A stretch of 64,000 nt of DNA, taken from assembly GCA_905221605.1 (NCBI GenBank), contig CAJNDS010000016.1, positions 143,832-207,831 on the forward strand, given 5' to 3'. Positions 39,238-49,042 of the stretch are shown here, piece by piece. The stretch's first letter is position 1, and every line of letters begins with the position of its first letter. This DNA comes from Symbiodinium natans (lineage: Eukaryota > Sar > Dinophyceae > Suessiales > Symbiodiniaceae). Under the pieces are notes generated by a model that saw only the letters and a program-made list of their open reading frames with translations, ran no database searches and had not been told where the DNA came from. A program made the translations under genes and the position numbers.

Positions 39238-39343
39238 GGCAGATCGTTCTCCAGAAGGTCCAAAGGCAGCTGGGGTTGAGTGAATTTTTTCGGGTTCGGG
39301 GCATCCTGGCCGGCATCCTTGGGCTTCCCCCTGAGCACGTTTT
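39238..39343 (+). CDS. exon-like island between splice-like AG and a GTTTTGGGG donor-like site
   Basis: caagaccccccag (AG at 39236-39237) is followed by QIVLQKVQRQLGLSEFFRVR then GILAGILGLPPEHVLG, immediately before gttttggggtttaggg. The amphipathic helix plus GILAGILGLPP is strongly protein-like. The donor GT would be the GTTTTGG at the array edge. Family not recognised. Confidence 0.5.
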
Positions 39344-39344
39344 G

Positions 39345-39383
39345 GGGTTTAGGGTTTAGGGTTTAGGGTTTAGGGTTTAGGGC
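39345..39383 (+). repeat. telomere-like array (TTTAGGG)n
   Basis: About 5 units. Confidence 0.9.
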
Positions 39384-39514
39384 TCGTCGGGTTTCCCAAG
39401 GCAAGGCCCTCACACCGCAGGCTCCAGCCGCAGACCTTGCAAACGAAACGCAAGAGACTTGAGGCCTTATAAGCCCTTAACCAAAGCCGAAACCTTAAGA
39501 CCTTAAACCCTAAA

Positions 39515-39550
39515 CACACACACACACACACACACACAAAAAAAAAAAAC
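39515..39550 (+). repeat. (CA)n followed by poly(A)
   Basis: About 12 CA units then A12. Confidence 0.9.
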
Positions 39551-40198
39551 AACAACAAAAAAGAGAAAGTGCTGCAGCCCTAAGCCCGAAATCACCGACC
39601 ACGAGGAGAGACCCGAGAAGCTGAAGGTTGCCAAGGCCACCTGGAGTTCTGTGCTTGGGCGTTAGGGTGCGAGGCTTTCGGGTTTCAGGGTTTCAGGTCT
39701 TAGAGTTTTAGGGTGTTAGGCTTTAGGGTTTCAGGGTTTCAGGTCTTAGGGTTTTAGGGTTTTAGGGTTTTAGGGATTAAGGGATTTAGGGTGTAGGGTT
39801 GACGACTTCGGGTTTCATTTCAGGGTTTTAGGGTTCTAGGGATTTAGGGTGTAGGGTTTACGGCTCTAGGTACCGAACAACTAAGTATCTTCGAGTTCCT
39901 TCGGGCCATCTGCAAGTCATCCGCTCCCGAAGGGGTGACTCCTGAGCAGTCTGCCATCTCTACTGCCCCAAGCCTACATCCTACATCCTACACACCCTAA
40001 ACCCTAAACCCTAAACCCTGTACCCTGTACCCTACAGCCCCCGGCAACCTAAACCCTCGACAGGACTTCATGATGCAAACTGCCTGTACGAAGCTTGCCG
40101 GCACTAGCTGCACCACAGGGGCTCTCCAAGTCATTCTGTGCGGGTCCATGGGCCAATCTTCGTAGAACCTGTCAAGTTCTAAGGGCATACCGGCATAC

Positions 40199-40320
40199 CA
40201 TGTGGGGTTTCCGAAATTAGGGGTACCTTATTGGGGTAAAGGAATCCCCTTATTGGGGTAAGGGAATCCTACTATTTGAGGGTCTATATGAAGGGCCCCT
40301 TATTTTCGTAAACCCCCATG
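40199..40320. mobile_element. TIR element, family G (copy G2)
   Basis: ATGTGGGGTTTCCGAAATTAGGGG ... CTTATTTTCGTAAACCCCCAT, with a small internal duplication of CCTTATTGGGGTAA. Confidence 0.7.
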
Positions 40321-40556
40321 TTGGTTTTTTGGGGCTCTTCGAACATAAGAGGTGCAATACAGGGGCCTGTTTAATTGTAACGAGCAGTTTGGGGTTGTCT
40401 CCTTGCGCGCTTTTGTTTGCGGTTACAGTTTACGGCACCTTCTTCTTGGGGTACCCGAAACGGGACTGCAATTTTGGTGAACTTCTCTGTGCACACATCA
40501 CAGCCGTTTGGGGCTTCGGATTCTGGCTGCATGCATGTGTCCAAGCGGGCCCGGTA

Positions 40557-40669
40557 CTAGGACCGGGGGTTGGCGCTTTCGTCCTTTGTTTAGGTTGGGG
40601 GGTTCCCCTATAATCCCCTTAAACCAAAAAAAGGGTACCCTTTTATTCCTAGGTTACTCCCGGGTCTAG
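40557..40669. mobile_element. TIR element, family B (copy B3)
   Basis: CTAGGACCGGGGGTTGGC ... CCTAGGTTACTCCCGGGTCTAG. Confidence 0.75.
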
Positions 40670-40759
40670 AGTATATACGGCGCTCTGCATGGTATTTTTG
40701 GATCAAGGGGCAAACCCTAAACCCTGCACCGTGATAGTTGGATCCCGGAGCCCTTATAG

Positions 40760-40873
40760 CTTGGTGGCCGAGTGGTACTCTTTACCATTTTTTGGGGTTC
40801 TAGGTTCCCTGATCAAAGTAGTCAACCCAACAAAGGGGTGCCCTTACTATGATGTGGTTACTGAGATACCAAG
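40760..40873. mobile_element. TIR element, family C (copy C4) with ATAG duplication
   Basis: CTTGGTGGCCGAGTGGTACTC ... GGTTACTGAGATACCAAG, ATAG on both sides (40756-40759, 40874-40877). Confidence 0.75.
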
Positions 40874-40911
40874 ATAGAAATGGCCGCCCAACCAGGGAAC
40901 CCAAAAATGCA

Positions 40912-41017
40912 GCAGCCCCCATGCACCGAGGGATGACCAGTGCCAGTGGAAGCCGCTGAAGACTCCGGTGAAGGAGCTAGGCCTTTGGCCCTCGGCAATG
41001 TGTCTCCCTCCCCCCGG
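40912..41017 (+). CDS. exon-like island after element C4, with GTGAG donor-like end
   Basis: One frame reads DDQCQWKPLKTPVKELGLWP then SAMCLPPPG up to ggGTGAGCC, with high GC third positions. A second frame containing VEAAEDSGEGARPLALGN is also open, so the frame is not final. Product unknown. Confidence 0.4.
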
Positions 41018-41125
41018 GTGAGCCAAACCCTAAACCCGAAACCCTAAACCCTAAACCCTAAGCCTCTTTAAGAACTTGCAAGCAGGTTTCAGGGGAGGTT
41101 GTTTGTTCGCCTTAGGGGACTTTTG

Positions 41126-41251
41126 TTATATAGTGGTCGGAATAAGTACTAACGGTATTCGCTTTGGTCCCTATGTAATTATGCTAGAATACCCCCCCCC
41201 CCCTCAAAAAAAAAAAAAAAACCTTTCTCATGATCAAGGCCCCTACATTAG
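41126..41251. mobile_element. TIR element, family E (copy E3)
   Basis: TATATAGTGGTCGGAATAAGT...GCTTTGGTCCCTATGTAATT...ATCAAGGCCCCTACATTAG; holds C13 and A16 homopolymers. Confidence 0.55.
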
Positions 41252-41590
41252 GGTAATTATTAGGGCTGAGGCTCAGGGAGCAAACCCAGCCCTGAACCGA
41301 AAAGCTCAGTGTATTTTGTTCCCACGGTTTCAAGGCTCCTCTAGGGCATATGGAGTTTGTGATGATAGGGTTTTATAGGGCTTGTAGGGATACCCGGGCG
41401 ACACCCTCCAGGGGCAACTCAAAGCGGCTATAGGCTCTGGGGGCTTGGGCCCTAAAATTCCGAAAGGTCCGAAACCCTCCTCACGGGTTATAGCCCGGAT
41501 TGCAGGGTCAAAGGGCAACCCTCGAAATACCCCAAAGGCTCTCCGGGACCTCGAGATTCCAGAGGTACCCGAGCCCTCAGGTTATATGTA

Positions 41591-41661
41591 CCCTCATGAG
41601 AGTTATAACCCTAGTTCTCCCACTGTAGTACCCCAATTCTAAGTACCCAGGAACACCCAAG
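41591..41661. mobile_element. TIR element, family A, right part (A14)
   Basis: ATAACCCTAG...CCAATTCTAAGTACCCAGGAACACCCAAG; strongly diverged. Confidence 0.35.
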
Positions 41662-41771
41662 TTCGGGAGCAGGTAAACTGGAGCCCCAAGCTGAACTCTG
41701 AGTCCTAAAGCTGCCTGCTGGGAGGCCAATATGGCGTCGGAGTGCAGCTCTATTTCCAGTTCTTGATCGGT

Positions 41772-41795
41772 GGGGGGGGGGGGGGGGGGGGGGGG
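41772..41795 (+). repeat. poly(G) tract, 24 bases
   Basis: Uninterrupted. Confidence 0.95.
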
Positions 41796-41900
41796 AGGGG
41801 GGAGGTGGAGTCTGTCAGGATTCAGTGTTGTTGGGTTCGGGGCCTGGCGTGTCCAGGGCGCCCCGTCACACCCTGAGATCCATCCTGAACCTGTATGATA

Positions 41901-41983
41901 TTGCGTTTATATTGCTGTTATAGGTGCATGTGTATACTGGGTGCCCTTTGGGGATACAAGGAATATATACCCGACTAGATAGG
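41901..41983. mobile_element. TIR-like element, family N (copy N3)
   Basis: GATATTGCGTTTATATTGCTG...GTATACTGGGTGCCCTTTGGGGATACAAGGAATATATACCC. Confidence 0.45.
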
Positions 41984-42360
41984 TGAAAGGGCCCAGCTTC
42001 TTTTACTCTGAAACCCCGAGCTGGGGCCCATAGAGCCCTGGGCTCCAGTGGCCGATAGAGGGCTCAGGGAGTTCAGGGCTTAAGGCTTGGGGAGCTTTAT
42101 GGGTTAGACCGCCCCGAACTCATACTAAGCTAGAGAGTGGTGAGTCATGGGGTTTAGGGCTAGGCTTGTCGCGTGATCCCAGGCTTCAAGCGCTACTGCC
42201 AATGACTCAGAACACCCTTGCCTATACCCGCCTCCCCCCCCCCCCACCAACCCCCAACCTTCAGGATCCCGCCATGCACCCCCAACCAGTCAGGGTGTCC
42301 TGAATGACCCAGCCAAATTGACTTTCTACAGGAGGCCCCCACAAAACCAGGTCCAACATT

Positions 42361-42470
42361 AAACTCCACTCCAGAAAGTTGGAACATGGTTTAAGGATGG
42401 TTAGAGCTGGGATTCCCTTTAGTATACCTTTTTGGGGTATGGGGATAGATGTTTCAACTTTTTTGGAGTT
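42361..42470. mobile_element. TIR element, family L (copy L2), without nested insert
   Basis: AAACTCCACTCCAGAAAGTTGGAACATGG ... GTTTCAACTTTTTTGGAGTTT. Confidence 0.65.
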
Positions 42471-42581
42471 TACTGCAAAGATCCCAGCCCTACCTCACTG
42501 CTCGCAGTTTCACACTATGGGCGCTGTCTGGTCTTGCAGGTTTTATGGTTTCGGGCTTAATGGTTTCATTTGTAGTATAGG

Positions 42582-43083
42582 GTGTTGGAGTTGAGTACTG
42601 CTCTCGACCCTAGTCCTCAAACACTGAGTGATTGCGTCAGATCTGGGTCTGCTCTTCATGTTCCTTTTCCTCTTCACGATCCCAATGATGCGCCTGGACC
42701 CAGTTGGATTGGGGAGCGGATTGTGAAGCTAGTAGATCTCAAAGCATACCATCAATTCGGCACGATGATGGCAGGTTCTTATATATATATATATCTAAAC
42801 CTAGCAAACGCACATGCAACTTGCACACCATAGTGCATTCCTTCTGCCAGGCACAAAACTTGAACCTCACTGGTGTATAGGGCACAACTTTTTTGAGGCA
42901 GTCGCAGCATCGCCGGTAAGAAGCCGATTTGCCAAGTCGGGCCTAGAATTTCAGCAGCGTCTTTCCGAGACTGCATTGCTTGTTGAAATGCGCCTGGAAG
43001 GGCACGCGCTGCTATCGAATGTCATGGGCGATGCCACCGACAGTAATTTCATGTCTGCTCCAAGAAAATTCTTCATTTGGTGA
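42582..43083 (+). CDS. possible two-part coding region
   Basis: 42582-42780 reads DLKAYHQFGTMMAGS in an open frame ending at a (TA)n run; 42895-43083 in the frame of 42814 reads VAASPVRSRFAKSGLEFQQR, LSETALLVEMRLEGHALLSN and VMGDATDSNFMSAPRKFFIW to a TGA at 43081-43083. The second part is convincing, the first moderate. No family recognised. Confidence 0.4.
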
Positions 43084-43089
43084 GGGTGG

Positions 43090-44280
43090 CTAAGGGCTGC
43101 GCCCTGTACCTGAGCCTTTTAACCCTCCCTTGTTTGCCTGTATTTGAGCAGCTGTGCTTCCCATGCAACTCAGGGTCAAAGGGTCAAAATGCGACTCTGG
43201 TTACTGTGCCAGATGCCCCGTTCATGTGCTTATAAGCACCGGAGTTTGCTACACCCGAATAAGCATGGACCCTTCATAAGCACAAACCCCGTACCTCCAA
43301 GTGAAGCCAAAAAAACTGAACGTTAGCCGCAATTCTCTGAAGCATGATTTTTGAGCTCGCACAGCACCGACAGGGTTCAAGGTTTCGGGCATAGGGTTCC
43401 CTAAACACGCTGAGAAAACCCATGTCTTTACATAGCTTGTATATTTAGGCCTAGGGCTTGTGCGGACCAGCGTCCGAGTCCCGGGTTTCAGCTGTGTTGG
43501 GGTTTAGGGTTTAGAGTTTTGAGTTTAGGGTTTCAGCTGCGTGGGGGTTTTGCGGCTGAGCTTTGTCACGTGGGTTTGTGGATTCTTCTGAGGCCCTGAA
43601 CACCAAATGCGTGACTTTCTGCAACCCTCAACCCTAAACCCTGAATTGCTTGAGTTTATTTATTCGTGTCTAGGGGTTGTCGCCTGACAGGGCCCGAGAA
43701 CGCAACCTCTGAGGTACTTTTCCCTTGGCGGCCAGCGGCTGAGTACGAGCTTGGGTGCATAAGGGCAGGTTTCCATATCTTGGTTTCTTTGTGGACCCTA
43801 AACCCCAAATCCTGAAGACGAAGCTTTTACTGTAAGGCCCCAAAGGGACCATAGTTTAGAACAGACCCCCCCCCCCCCCCCGCCATATTTTGCCCGAAGG
43901 GTGTATGTACCTTAATACTAAAATCTTGAGCTCCAACGCGATCCCTGGGCAGAGTTGGGGTTTAGAGTTTCATGATCACTGTAACCCCTCTCCTCCCCAT
44001 CAGCCCTAATCTGTCACATTCTCGCTGCGGTATGCCACAGCTTCACGGAACTGCTGTCTGTTCTCAGGAACTTGAGCCCAAGAGCACGGTTTTGGGGGTT
44101 TGGGCTTTAGGGTTTAGGCTTTTGGGCGCCTGGAAACCGGCTGCGTGAGACAGGATCAATGCTTGAAGACTTCCCAGAGACGAAGGAGCAGAATTTTTTC
44201 TACAAGCCGGCCGCCCAGTGCTGAAGATGTAGAAAGCTCGGCTAGTTCGGGCAGGCTGTGGGTAGAGCCTGCCCCGTGGA
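43090..44280. other. stretch with no clear gene
   Basis: A 60-codon + frame (43144-43326), a C19 run near 43867, and a weak family O-like phrase (GGACCATAGTTTAGAACAGACCC) at 43848-43870. Nothing firmly assigned. Confidence 0.3.
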
Positions 44281-44285
44281 ACATG

Positions 44286-44388
44286 CGTGTTTCCGAAAGC
44301 AGGGGAACCTTGTTTGGGTCCCCATGGGAAGGGAATCTTACAATTTGTGGTCTATTTTAGGGGTCCCTTATCTTCTGAAACCGCCACA
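44286..44388. mobile_element. TIR element, family G (copy G5)
   Basis: CGTGTTTCCGAAAGCAGGGG ... TCCCTTATCTTCTGAAACCGCCACA. Confidence 0.6.
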
Positions 44389-44501
44389 TTCTTCAACCCA
44401 CACCAAGGTTTGAGGACTAGGGCTCAGGAAGCTCAGGGTTTTTTGCGGCTCAGGGTTTATGATGTCGGGTTTGGGGTTTCGGGTCGATGTTCAAACCTGT
44501 A

Positions 44502-44612
44502 CCCGTATGGGCATTTCCCAAAACAGGGGTACCCCTTTTATACCCCAAATAGAATAGAATCCCCTTAAAAGGACCACCAAAAGGGTACCCCTATTTTCAG
44601 AAACCCCGATAT
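44502..44612. mobile_element. TIR element, family H (copy H1)
   Basis: CCGTATGGGCATTTCCCAAAACAGGGGTACCCC ... AGAATAGAATCCCCTTAAAAGGACC... Its reverse complement is H2. Confidence 0.6.
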
Positions 44613-44757
44613 TAAGTTGGTATTAGATACATGGATCATTGGGGCTATAACCCCTGCGCAAAATCATCGCCTGATTCCGAGGCTCATGGCAGCTTTCACC
44701 CCTGCAAACCTCGGGCACGGTGCTCAGCGGAAAACGGTTGAAGTCTCTTTTGGGCTT

Positions 44758-44780
44758 AGGGTTTAGGGTTTAGGGTGTAG
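44758..44780 (+). repeat. short telomere-like array
   Basis: About 3 TTTAGGG units. Confidence 0.8.
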
Positions 44781-44871
44781 GGCGTCTGAGAAGTGCCGAA
44801 CACTTGGCATTGAGGACTGAACTTGCAGATTTAGGGGATCGCCCGAAACCCATGCGTGAACGGAGCTCCAT

Positions 44872-44964
44872 GAAGGGACCCTTTTTGGGGGGGTCCCCTT
44901 AGGGGGATTCGATTCTAGTTGGGGTGTAAAAAGGGGTCCCCCTGTTTTGGGAAATACCCATATG
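44872..44964. mobile_element. TIR element, family H (copy H2), inverted relative to H1
   Basis: AAGGGACCCTTTTTGGGG...GGGGGATTCGATTCTAGTTGGGGTGTAAAAAGG...CCTGTTTTGGGAAATACCCATATG. Confidence 0.6.
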
Positions 44965-44970
44965 AGGAGT

Positions 44971-45044
44971 TCTCTAGATTAGACTCCCTTTCTCGCACCG
45001 CTTTAAAACGGACCCCCCCTTCAAAGGGAACTTAATTTAGAGAA
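44971..45044. mobile_element. TIR element, family O (copy O2)
   Basis: TCTCTAGATTAGACTCCC ... GGGAACTTAATTTAGAGA. Confidence 0.6.
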
Positions 45045-45047
45045 CGA

Positions 45048-45135
45048 GGCCCTTGTTCCCTTTTTCGAGGGCTTAGGTTCCCTTCTAAACCCCTTCAAAC
45101 CAAACAAGTGTACCCTTGGTTACTCTTGGGTCTAG
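45048..45135. mobile_element. TIR element, family B (copy B4), left end lost
   Basis: CCCTTGTTCCCTTTTTCGAGGG...CTTAGGTTCCCTTCTAAACCCC...GGTTACTCTTGGGTCTAG. Confidence 0.65.
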
Positions 45136-45304
45136 TTTAGCTCTTCTTTCTTTGTCTTGCTATCAACCTCTGGGAGCCAAATTTCCTGGTTCAGGGTTTA
45201 AGGGCTCAAGGGTTCAAGAAGTAGGCCCAGAACTGTTCTGGGCGCCCTTCTGGACGGGTAGTGCCAAAAGGGCGTGGTTACCGAAATAGTGGCCCAAGTC
45301 CCTA

Positions 45305-45420
45305 CTTGAAGATTCATGGGTAGTTATAAGTAGGGTTGGAAGTACCCGAAATAAGCTTCTGCCCAGAGCTATGGTTACCCTACTTATACCCACACTTAGA
45401 ACGACTCGTGAGCTTTCAAG
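45305..45420. mobile_element. TIR element, family A (copy A15) with TA flanks
   Basis: CTTGAAGATTCATGGGTAG ... TTAGAACGACTCGTGAGCTTTCAAG. Confidence 0.75.
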
Positions 45421-45425
45421 TAAGC

Positions 45426-45459
45426 CCCTAAAGTGTATACTATTGAGGTACATGGGCCC
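45426..45459. mobile_element. TIR element, family K, right end only (K3)
   Basis: CCTAAAGTGTATACTATTGAGGTACATGGGCCC; directly abuts A15. Confidence 0.5.
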
Positions 45460-45603
45460 GTAGCAGAGGTTATGGTTGCAGGGTAAGCCTGAGTCAGATG
45501 CTCAAGGCAGTTAAGTGAGACTTATAGGGTCTGCGGGAGCCAGGTTGTTGGTAGTTTGACCTAAAGCCTAAACCCTAGACCCTAGACCCTATATAAACCC
45601 TTC

Positions 45604-45726
45604 ACCCTAAACCCTAAACCCTAAACCCTAAACCCTAAACCCTAAACCCTAAACCCTAAACCCTAAACCCTAAACCCTAAACCCTAAACCCTAAACCCTA
45701 AACCCTAAACCCTAAACCCTAAACCC
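45604..45726 (-). repeat. telomere-like array (CCCTAAA)n, about 17 units
   Basis: Perfect. Confidence 0.97.
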
Positions 45727-45747
45727 AACACCGTTCTGCTGTTGCAG

Positions 45748-45804
45748 CTCCCGCGCCACCTCCCAGAGCATAGCCCTTGGCTGCGGGTTTTGCCAAAGCT
45801 CTAA
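45748..45804 (+). CDS. short exon-like island after splice-like AG
   Basis: accgttctgctgttgcag (AG at 45746-45747) is followed by LPRHLPEHSPWLRVLPKL and a TAA at 45802-45804. Starts 21 bases after a telomere-like array. Confidence 0.35.
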   Translation, partial: LPRHLPEHSPWLRVLPKL

Positions 45805-45823
45805 GGCCACTTATCCCCAAAAA

Positions 45824-45842
45824 GGGGGGGGGGGGGGGGGGG
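45824..45842 (+). repeat. poly(G) tract, 19 bases
   Basis: Uninterrupted. Confidence 0.9.
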
Positions 45843-46079
45843 CATGATTTAGGTCTCCAGGGACTAAAGGAGGGACCCTTTGTAAGGGACCCTAGGGTTT
45901 CTTTAGGGCTTTTTCGGGGCTACTTAGCAAAATAGGGACTCTACATGGTATATAAAAGGGTCATGCAGGGGAATAAGATTCAGGGTCCCTTCTATACCAC
46001 TTAAAGGTCCTCAAACCCTACACCCTAAAGCCTTAACCTTAAAACCTAAACCCTAAACCCTGAACCCTAAAGCCCTCAT

Positions 46080-46163
46080 GTTACTCACGCTTCGCACATT
46101 GACGAAGGACCTGTGGGGCTGACGCAGCCGCCGGGTGGCCAAGTCCTTTCCGGGAGCGTTTAG
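46080..46163 (+). CDS. exon-like island between two telomere-like blocks
   Basis: One frame reads VTHASHIDEGPVGLTQPPGG then QVLSGSV and a TAG at the start of the following GGGGTTTA satellite. Flanked upstream by CCCTAAA words. Product unknown. Confidence 0.4.
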   Translation, partial: VTHASHIDEGPVGLTQPPGGQVLSGSV

Positions 46164-46397
46164 GGGTTTAGGGGTTTAGGGGGTTAGGGGGTTTAGGGGG
46201 TTAGGGGTTTAGGGGTTTAGGGGTTTAGGGTTTTAGGGTTTTAGGGTTTTAGGGGTTTAGGGGTTTAGGGGTTTAGGGGTTTAGGGGTTTAGGGGTTTAG
46301 GGGGTTTAGGGGTTTAGGGGTTTAGGGGTTTGGGATTTGGGGGTTTGGGGGTTTGGGGGTTTGGGGGTTTGGGGGTTTGGGGGTTTGGGGGTTTGGG
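46159..46397 (+). repeat. GGGGTTTA octamer satellite
   Basis: About 20 GTTTAGGG(G) octamers, three TTTTAGGG and then about 8 GGGGGTTT units. Confidence 0.95.
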
Positions 46398-46670
46398 GTA
46401 GACAGCTATATACGCAGGCAGATAGACGGACAAGGTCGAAAGGGCTAGATTAGATACAGAGTGCTGAGTGCAAGCGTCATGCTCATACAGATATTGCTAT
46501 ACGCCGAATGAACCACATAAGGTCACATAAGCTTGGAGAGATGGGGTGTACGAGTCGCCCTTCGGTTTCGGGTGGTGTGGCCGATACATCAAATCTCAGC
46601 TTTCGGTTGAGAGTCAAACCCAATGGCCTCGTAGCCAAATCTGCAATTCAAGGATTCTTCTCTCGGGGAA

Positions 46671-46812
46671 GTTATACATGGTCCCTTAATATGGTCCCTT
46701 GCCTTCTTGAAAGGGTTCTGAAGTACGGGCCCATGGCTTTAATAGGGTATAAGTGGATTCCAATGGTCCCCATTTAAGCGCTCAGACTGAGGGACCGTGT
46801 TGATACCCTTAG
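46671..46812. mobile_element. TIR element, family J (copy J4)
   Basis: TTATACATGGTCCCTTAATATGG...GGGCCCATGGC...TGAGGGACCGTGTTGATACCC. Confidence 0.55.
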
Positions 46813-47265
46813 ATGTTGGGGGATGCTTCGGCTTCCCTTGCGGCAAAGAGCGCGAAACGTCCCTACTTCACCCGAACGGCCTTCCTGAAACCTGAACGCT
46901 ATACCAGCTAACCCCCCAGTTAGAGTTTAGGGTTTCGGGTTTAGCGTTTAGGGTTTGTGTTTAGGGTTTAGGGATCTGCGGTGACCATCTGGACTTGGCA
47001 CCCTAAACCCTAAACCCCAAACCTCAAACCCCGAAACCCTAAACCCCTTAAACCCTAAACCCGAAAACCCAAAACACTCAGGTCTAGGTGCATGCTTGTG
47101 ACCGTCTCGCGCAGCAGCCACGGTCCTTAACCTCAAAGCCATACTTTCAATGGCCAGAACATGTGCTTTCTTGCGAAGACATCAAAGAAGCAGTACAAAT
47201 ATTTCTTGAGTTTAGTGATAACAAAGATCATCATTAGAACAGCCAGAAGTCGGCTCAAGCCCCGC

Positions 47266-47322
47266 CCCTAAACCCTAAACCCTAAACCCTAAACCCTAAA
47301 CCCTAAACCCTAAACCCTAAAC
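47266..47322 (-). repeat. telomere-like array (CCCTAAA)n, about 8 units
   Basis: Perfect. Confidence 0.95.
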
Positions 47323-47333
47323 CGCTTTCCCAG

Positions 47334-47432
47334 GATTGCCTGCGGCAGCAAGACAGGCATGATCGCAAGGTCGGAGCTTTGGGGCACAAAGCGATTGAGA
47401 ATTCCACGTTGGAGTGTCGGGCTTTAGGGTGA
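47334..47432 (+). CDS. exon-like island directly after a telomere-like array
   Basis: aaccgctttcccag (AG at 47332-47333) is followed by DCLRQQDRHDRKVGALGHKA then IENSTLECRALG and a TGA at 47430-47432. Charged, protein-like. Only a dozen bases separate the array from the AG. Confidence 0.4.
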   Translation, partial: DCLRQQDRHDRKVGALGHKAIENSTLECRALG

Positions 47433-47577
47433 GACCTACATCTCTGCAGGGTTTAGGGTTTAGGATTTGGGATTTAGGTCTTCGACTTCTACAAAAGAGA
47501 AGCACCCCCAAGTCTTTGTGCTCCCCAATCCCATGGGCATGCCTCAGCCTAAGCCCTTCAACACTTCAACCCTGAAC

Positions 47578-47685
47578 CTACTAATTGCTTAAGAACCCCG
47601 AGAAAGTAAAATAGATTCTTCCTTATTAAGAGTAGTGTAGGGATTATTACCTTGTATTCTTTTGGGGTTCTTAAGCAAATAGTAG
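47578..47685. mobile_element. TIR element, family F (copy F4) with GAAC duplication
   Basis: CTACTAATTGCTTAAGAACCCC ... GGGGTTCTTAAGCAAATAGTAG, GAAC on both sides. Confidence 0.85.
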
Positions 47686-47993
47686 GAACCCGAAACACCA
47701 AAAGCTTTGTATGTACCCGGCACCCAAACAAGGGCCCTCAGTTCCGGGCTTCAGGGTCCCAAGGACTTTTAAGAACTTCAGCCCCGCCCTAAACCCTGAA
47801 CCCAAAACCCTAAACCCTAAACCCTAAACCCCCCGAACCCCGAACCCCCTTCGCAGGTCTTTGGTGGAAGCGAGGGTCTGCTCCGAGACGCCTGGAACCC
47901 TCAGCAGGGTTAGAGGGGTTATTTTAGGGTTTAGGGGTGTTAGGGGTTATAGGGGTTATACAGGTTATAGAATGTTCCCCCCTTATACGAACG

Positions 47994-48078
47994 CTAGGAC
48001 CGGGAGTAGGCCCTTTCTTCCTTTTTAGGGTACCAAAAAGGGCACCCTTTTTATTCCTATAGGTTACTCCCGGGTCTA
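47994..48078. mobile_element. TIR element, family B (copy B5) with AACG duplication
   Basis: CTAGGACCGGGAGTAGGCC ... ATAGGTTACTCCCGGGTCTAG; AACG at 47990-47993 and 48079-48082. Shorter than other copies (core deletion). A family I fragment (AATGTTCCCCCCTTATACGAACG) abuts on the left. Confidence 0.8.
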
Positions 48079-48267
48079 GAACGGCTCCTGAATAGGGCTT
48101 CTAGTAGCGCCCTCATATAATCAGTAGTGCAAGCGGAAACATCCGGGTTGTAGGGGATATGGGGGTTGTGGCGTTCGGAGTTTACTGTTCCAGGGTTGAG
48201 GGCAGTGGGATTTGGGGTTGAAGCCCTTCATTTCTGTGGCAGCTTCTGACCGATCCTAGGCTGCCGG

Positions 48268-48400
48268 GCCTTGTGAATTCAGAGGTCTGGAGATGAAGGT
48301 TGCGGTTCAGGGAGTTCCAGAAGCACAGCTGAGCCTAATGCCTGGTATGATTTGTGGGATTCAGCGCGCTGGGTCCATAGGGTGGGTGGCATGGGCTGTT
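48268..48400 (+). CDS. open segment with moderate coding texture
   Basis: Reads RGLEMKVAVQGVPEAQLSLM then PGMICGIQRAGSIGWVAWAV. No boundary signals; could be chance. Confidence 0.3.
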
Positions 48401-48907
48401 GGAGTCGACTAAATGCTCTGGTCAGTTTTAGGGTTTAGGGTTTAGGGTTTAGGGTTTCCTGGACTTTCCTTGCAAGGCTCATAGGGCTCATAGGGTCATT
48501 GCAAGACTTCGGGCTAGAAGTACCGCAAGAAAGGTCACAACCTTTCTGTTGCTACAGGTCAGGTATCAAACAGAAAACCCCCCCCCCAAGAGGGTTTAGG
48601 GTTTAGGATTTAGGGTTTCGGGTTTGGGGTTTGGGGATTAGGGTTTAGGGGGTTTAAGGGTTTAGGGTTTAGGGCTATGGGAAGGGAGCGAAAACGCTGA
48701 GGTGACGCCTGCCCTTGGCATCCTCGACTTCTTGCAGTCGCTCATCGCCCTGGTCTTCATCGTCTTGCCCGGGGCCTTGGGACCTGTTGTCATAGTGGGG
48801 TCACAGTTTGCATGTTTAAGGGTGCTCAAACTCAATAAGGAATGAACATTTTCAATTTTGAGTACTATCCCAACCATGAACTAGGGACGGGCGCTGAGGA
48901 TTTTACT

Positions 48908-49042
48908 GGGAGGGTTCTTCATGTAGGGTAACTATAGTAATAGGGTTATGTATGTAGGGTAACTATAGTAATCGCTGGTTAGAACCGAATTTAGGGTACT
49001 TATAGCCGTAGCCCTACTCATAATCACCCCTGATCCTTCAAG
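48908..49042. mobile_element. TIR element, family A (copy A16), with internal 28-bp tandem duplication
   Basis: GGGAGGGTTCTTCATGTAGGG...; the phrase ATGTAGGGTAACTATAGTAAT occurs twice (48920 and 48953). Right end ATAATCACCCCTGATCCTTCAAG. Confidence 0.6.

Noticed and set aside
39862-39885. Possible right end of a family D element (TACCGAACAACTAAG)
   Set aside because: Only 15 bases match and no left end or core is found.
43848-45900. Further family O-like phrases (GGACCATAGTTTAGAACAG at 43848; GATTTAGGTCTCC...GGGACCC at 45846)
   Set aside because: Matches are short and lack a second terminus, so they were not listed as elements.
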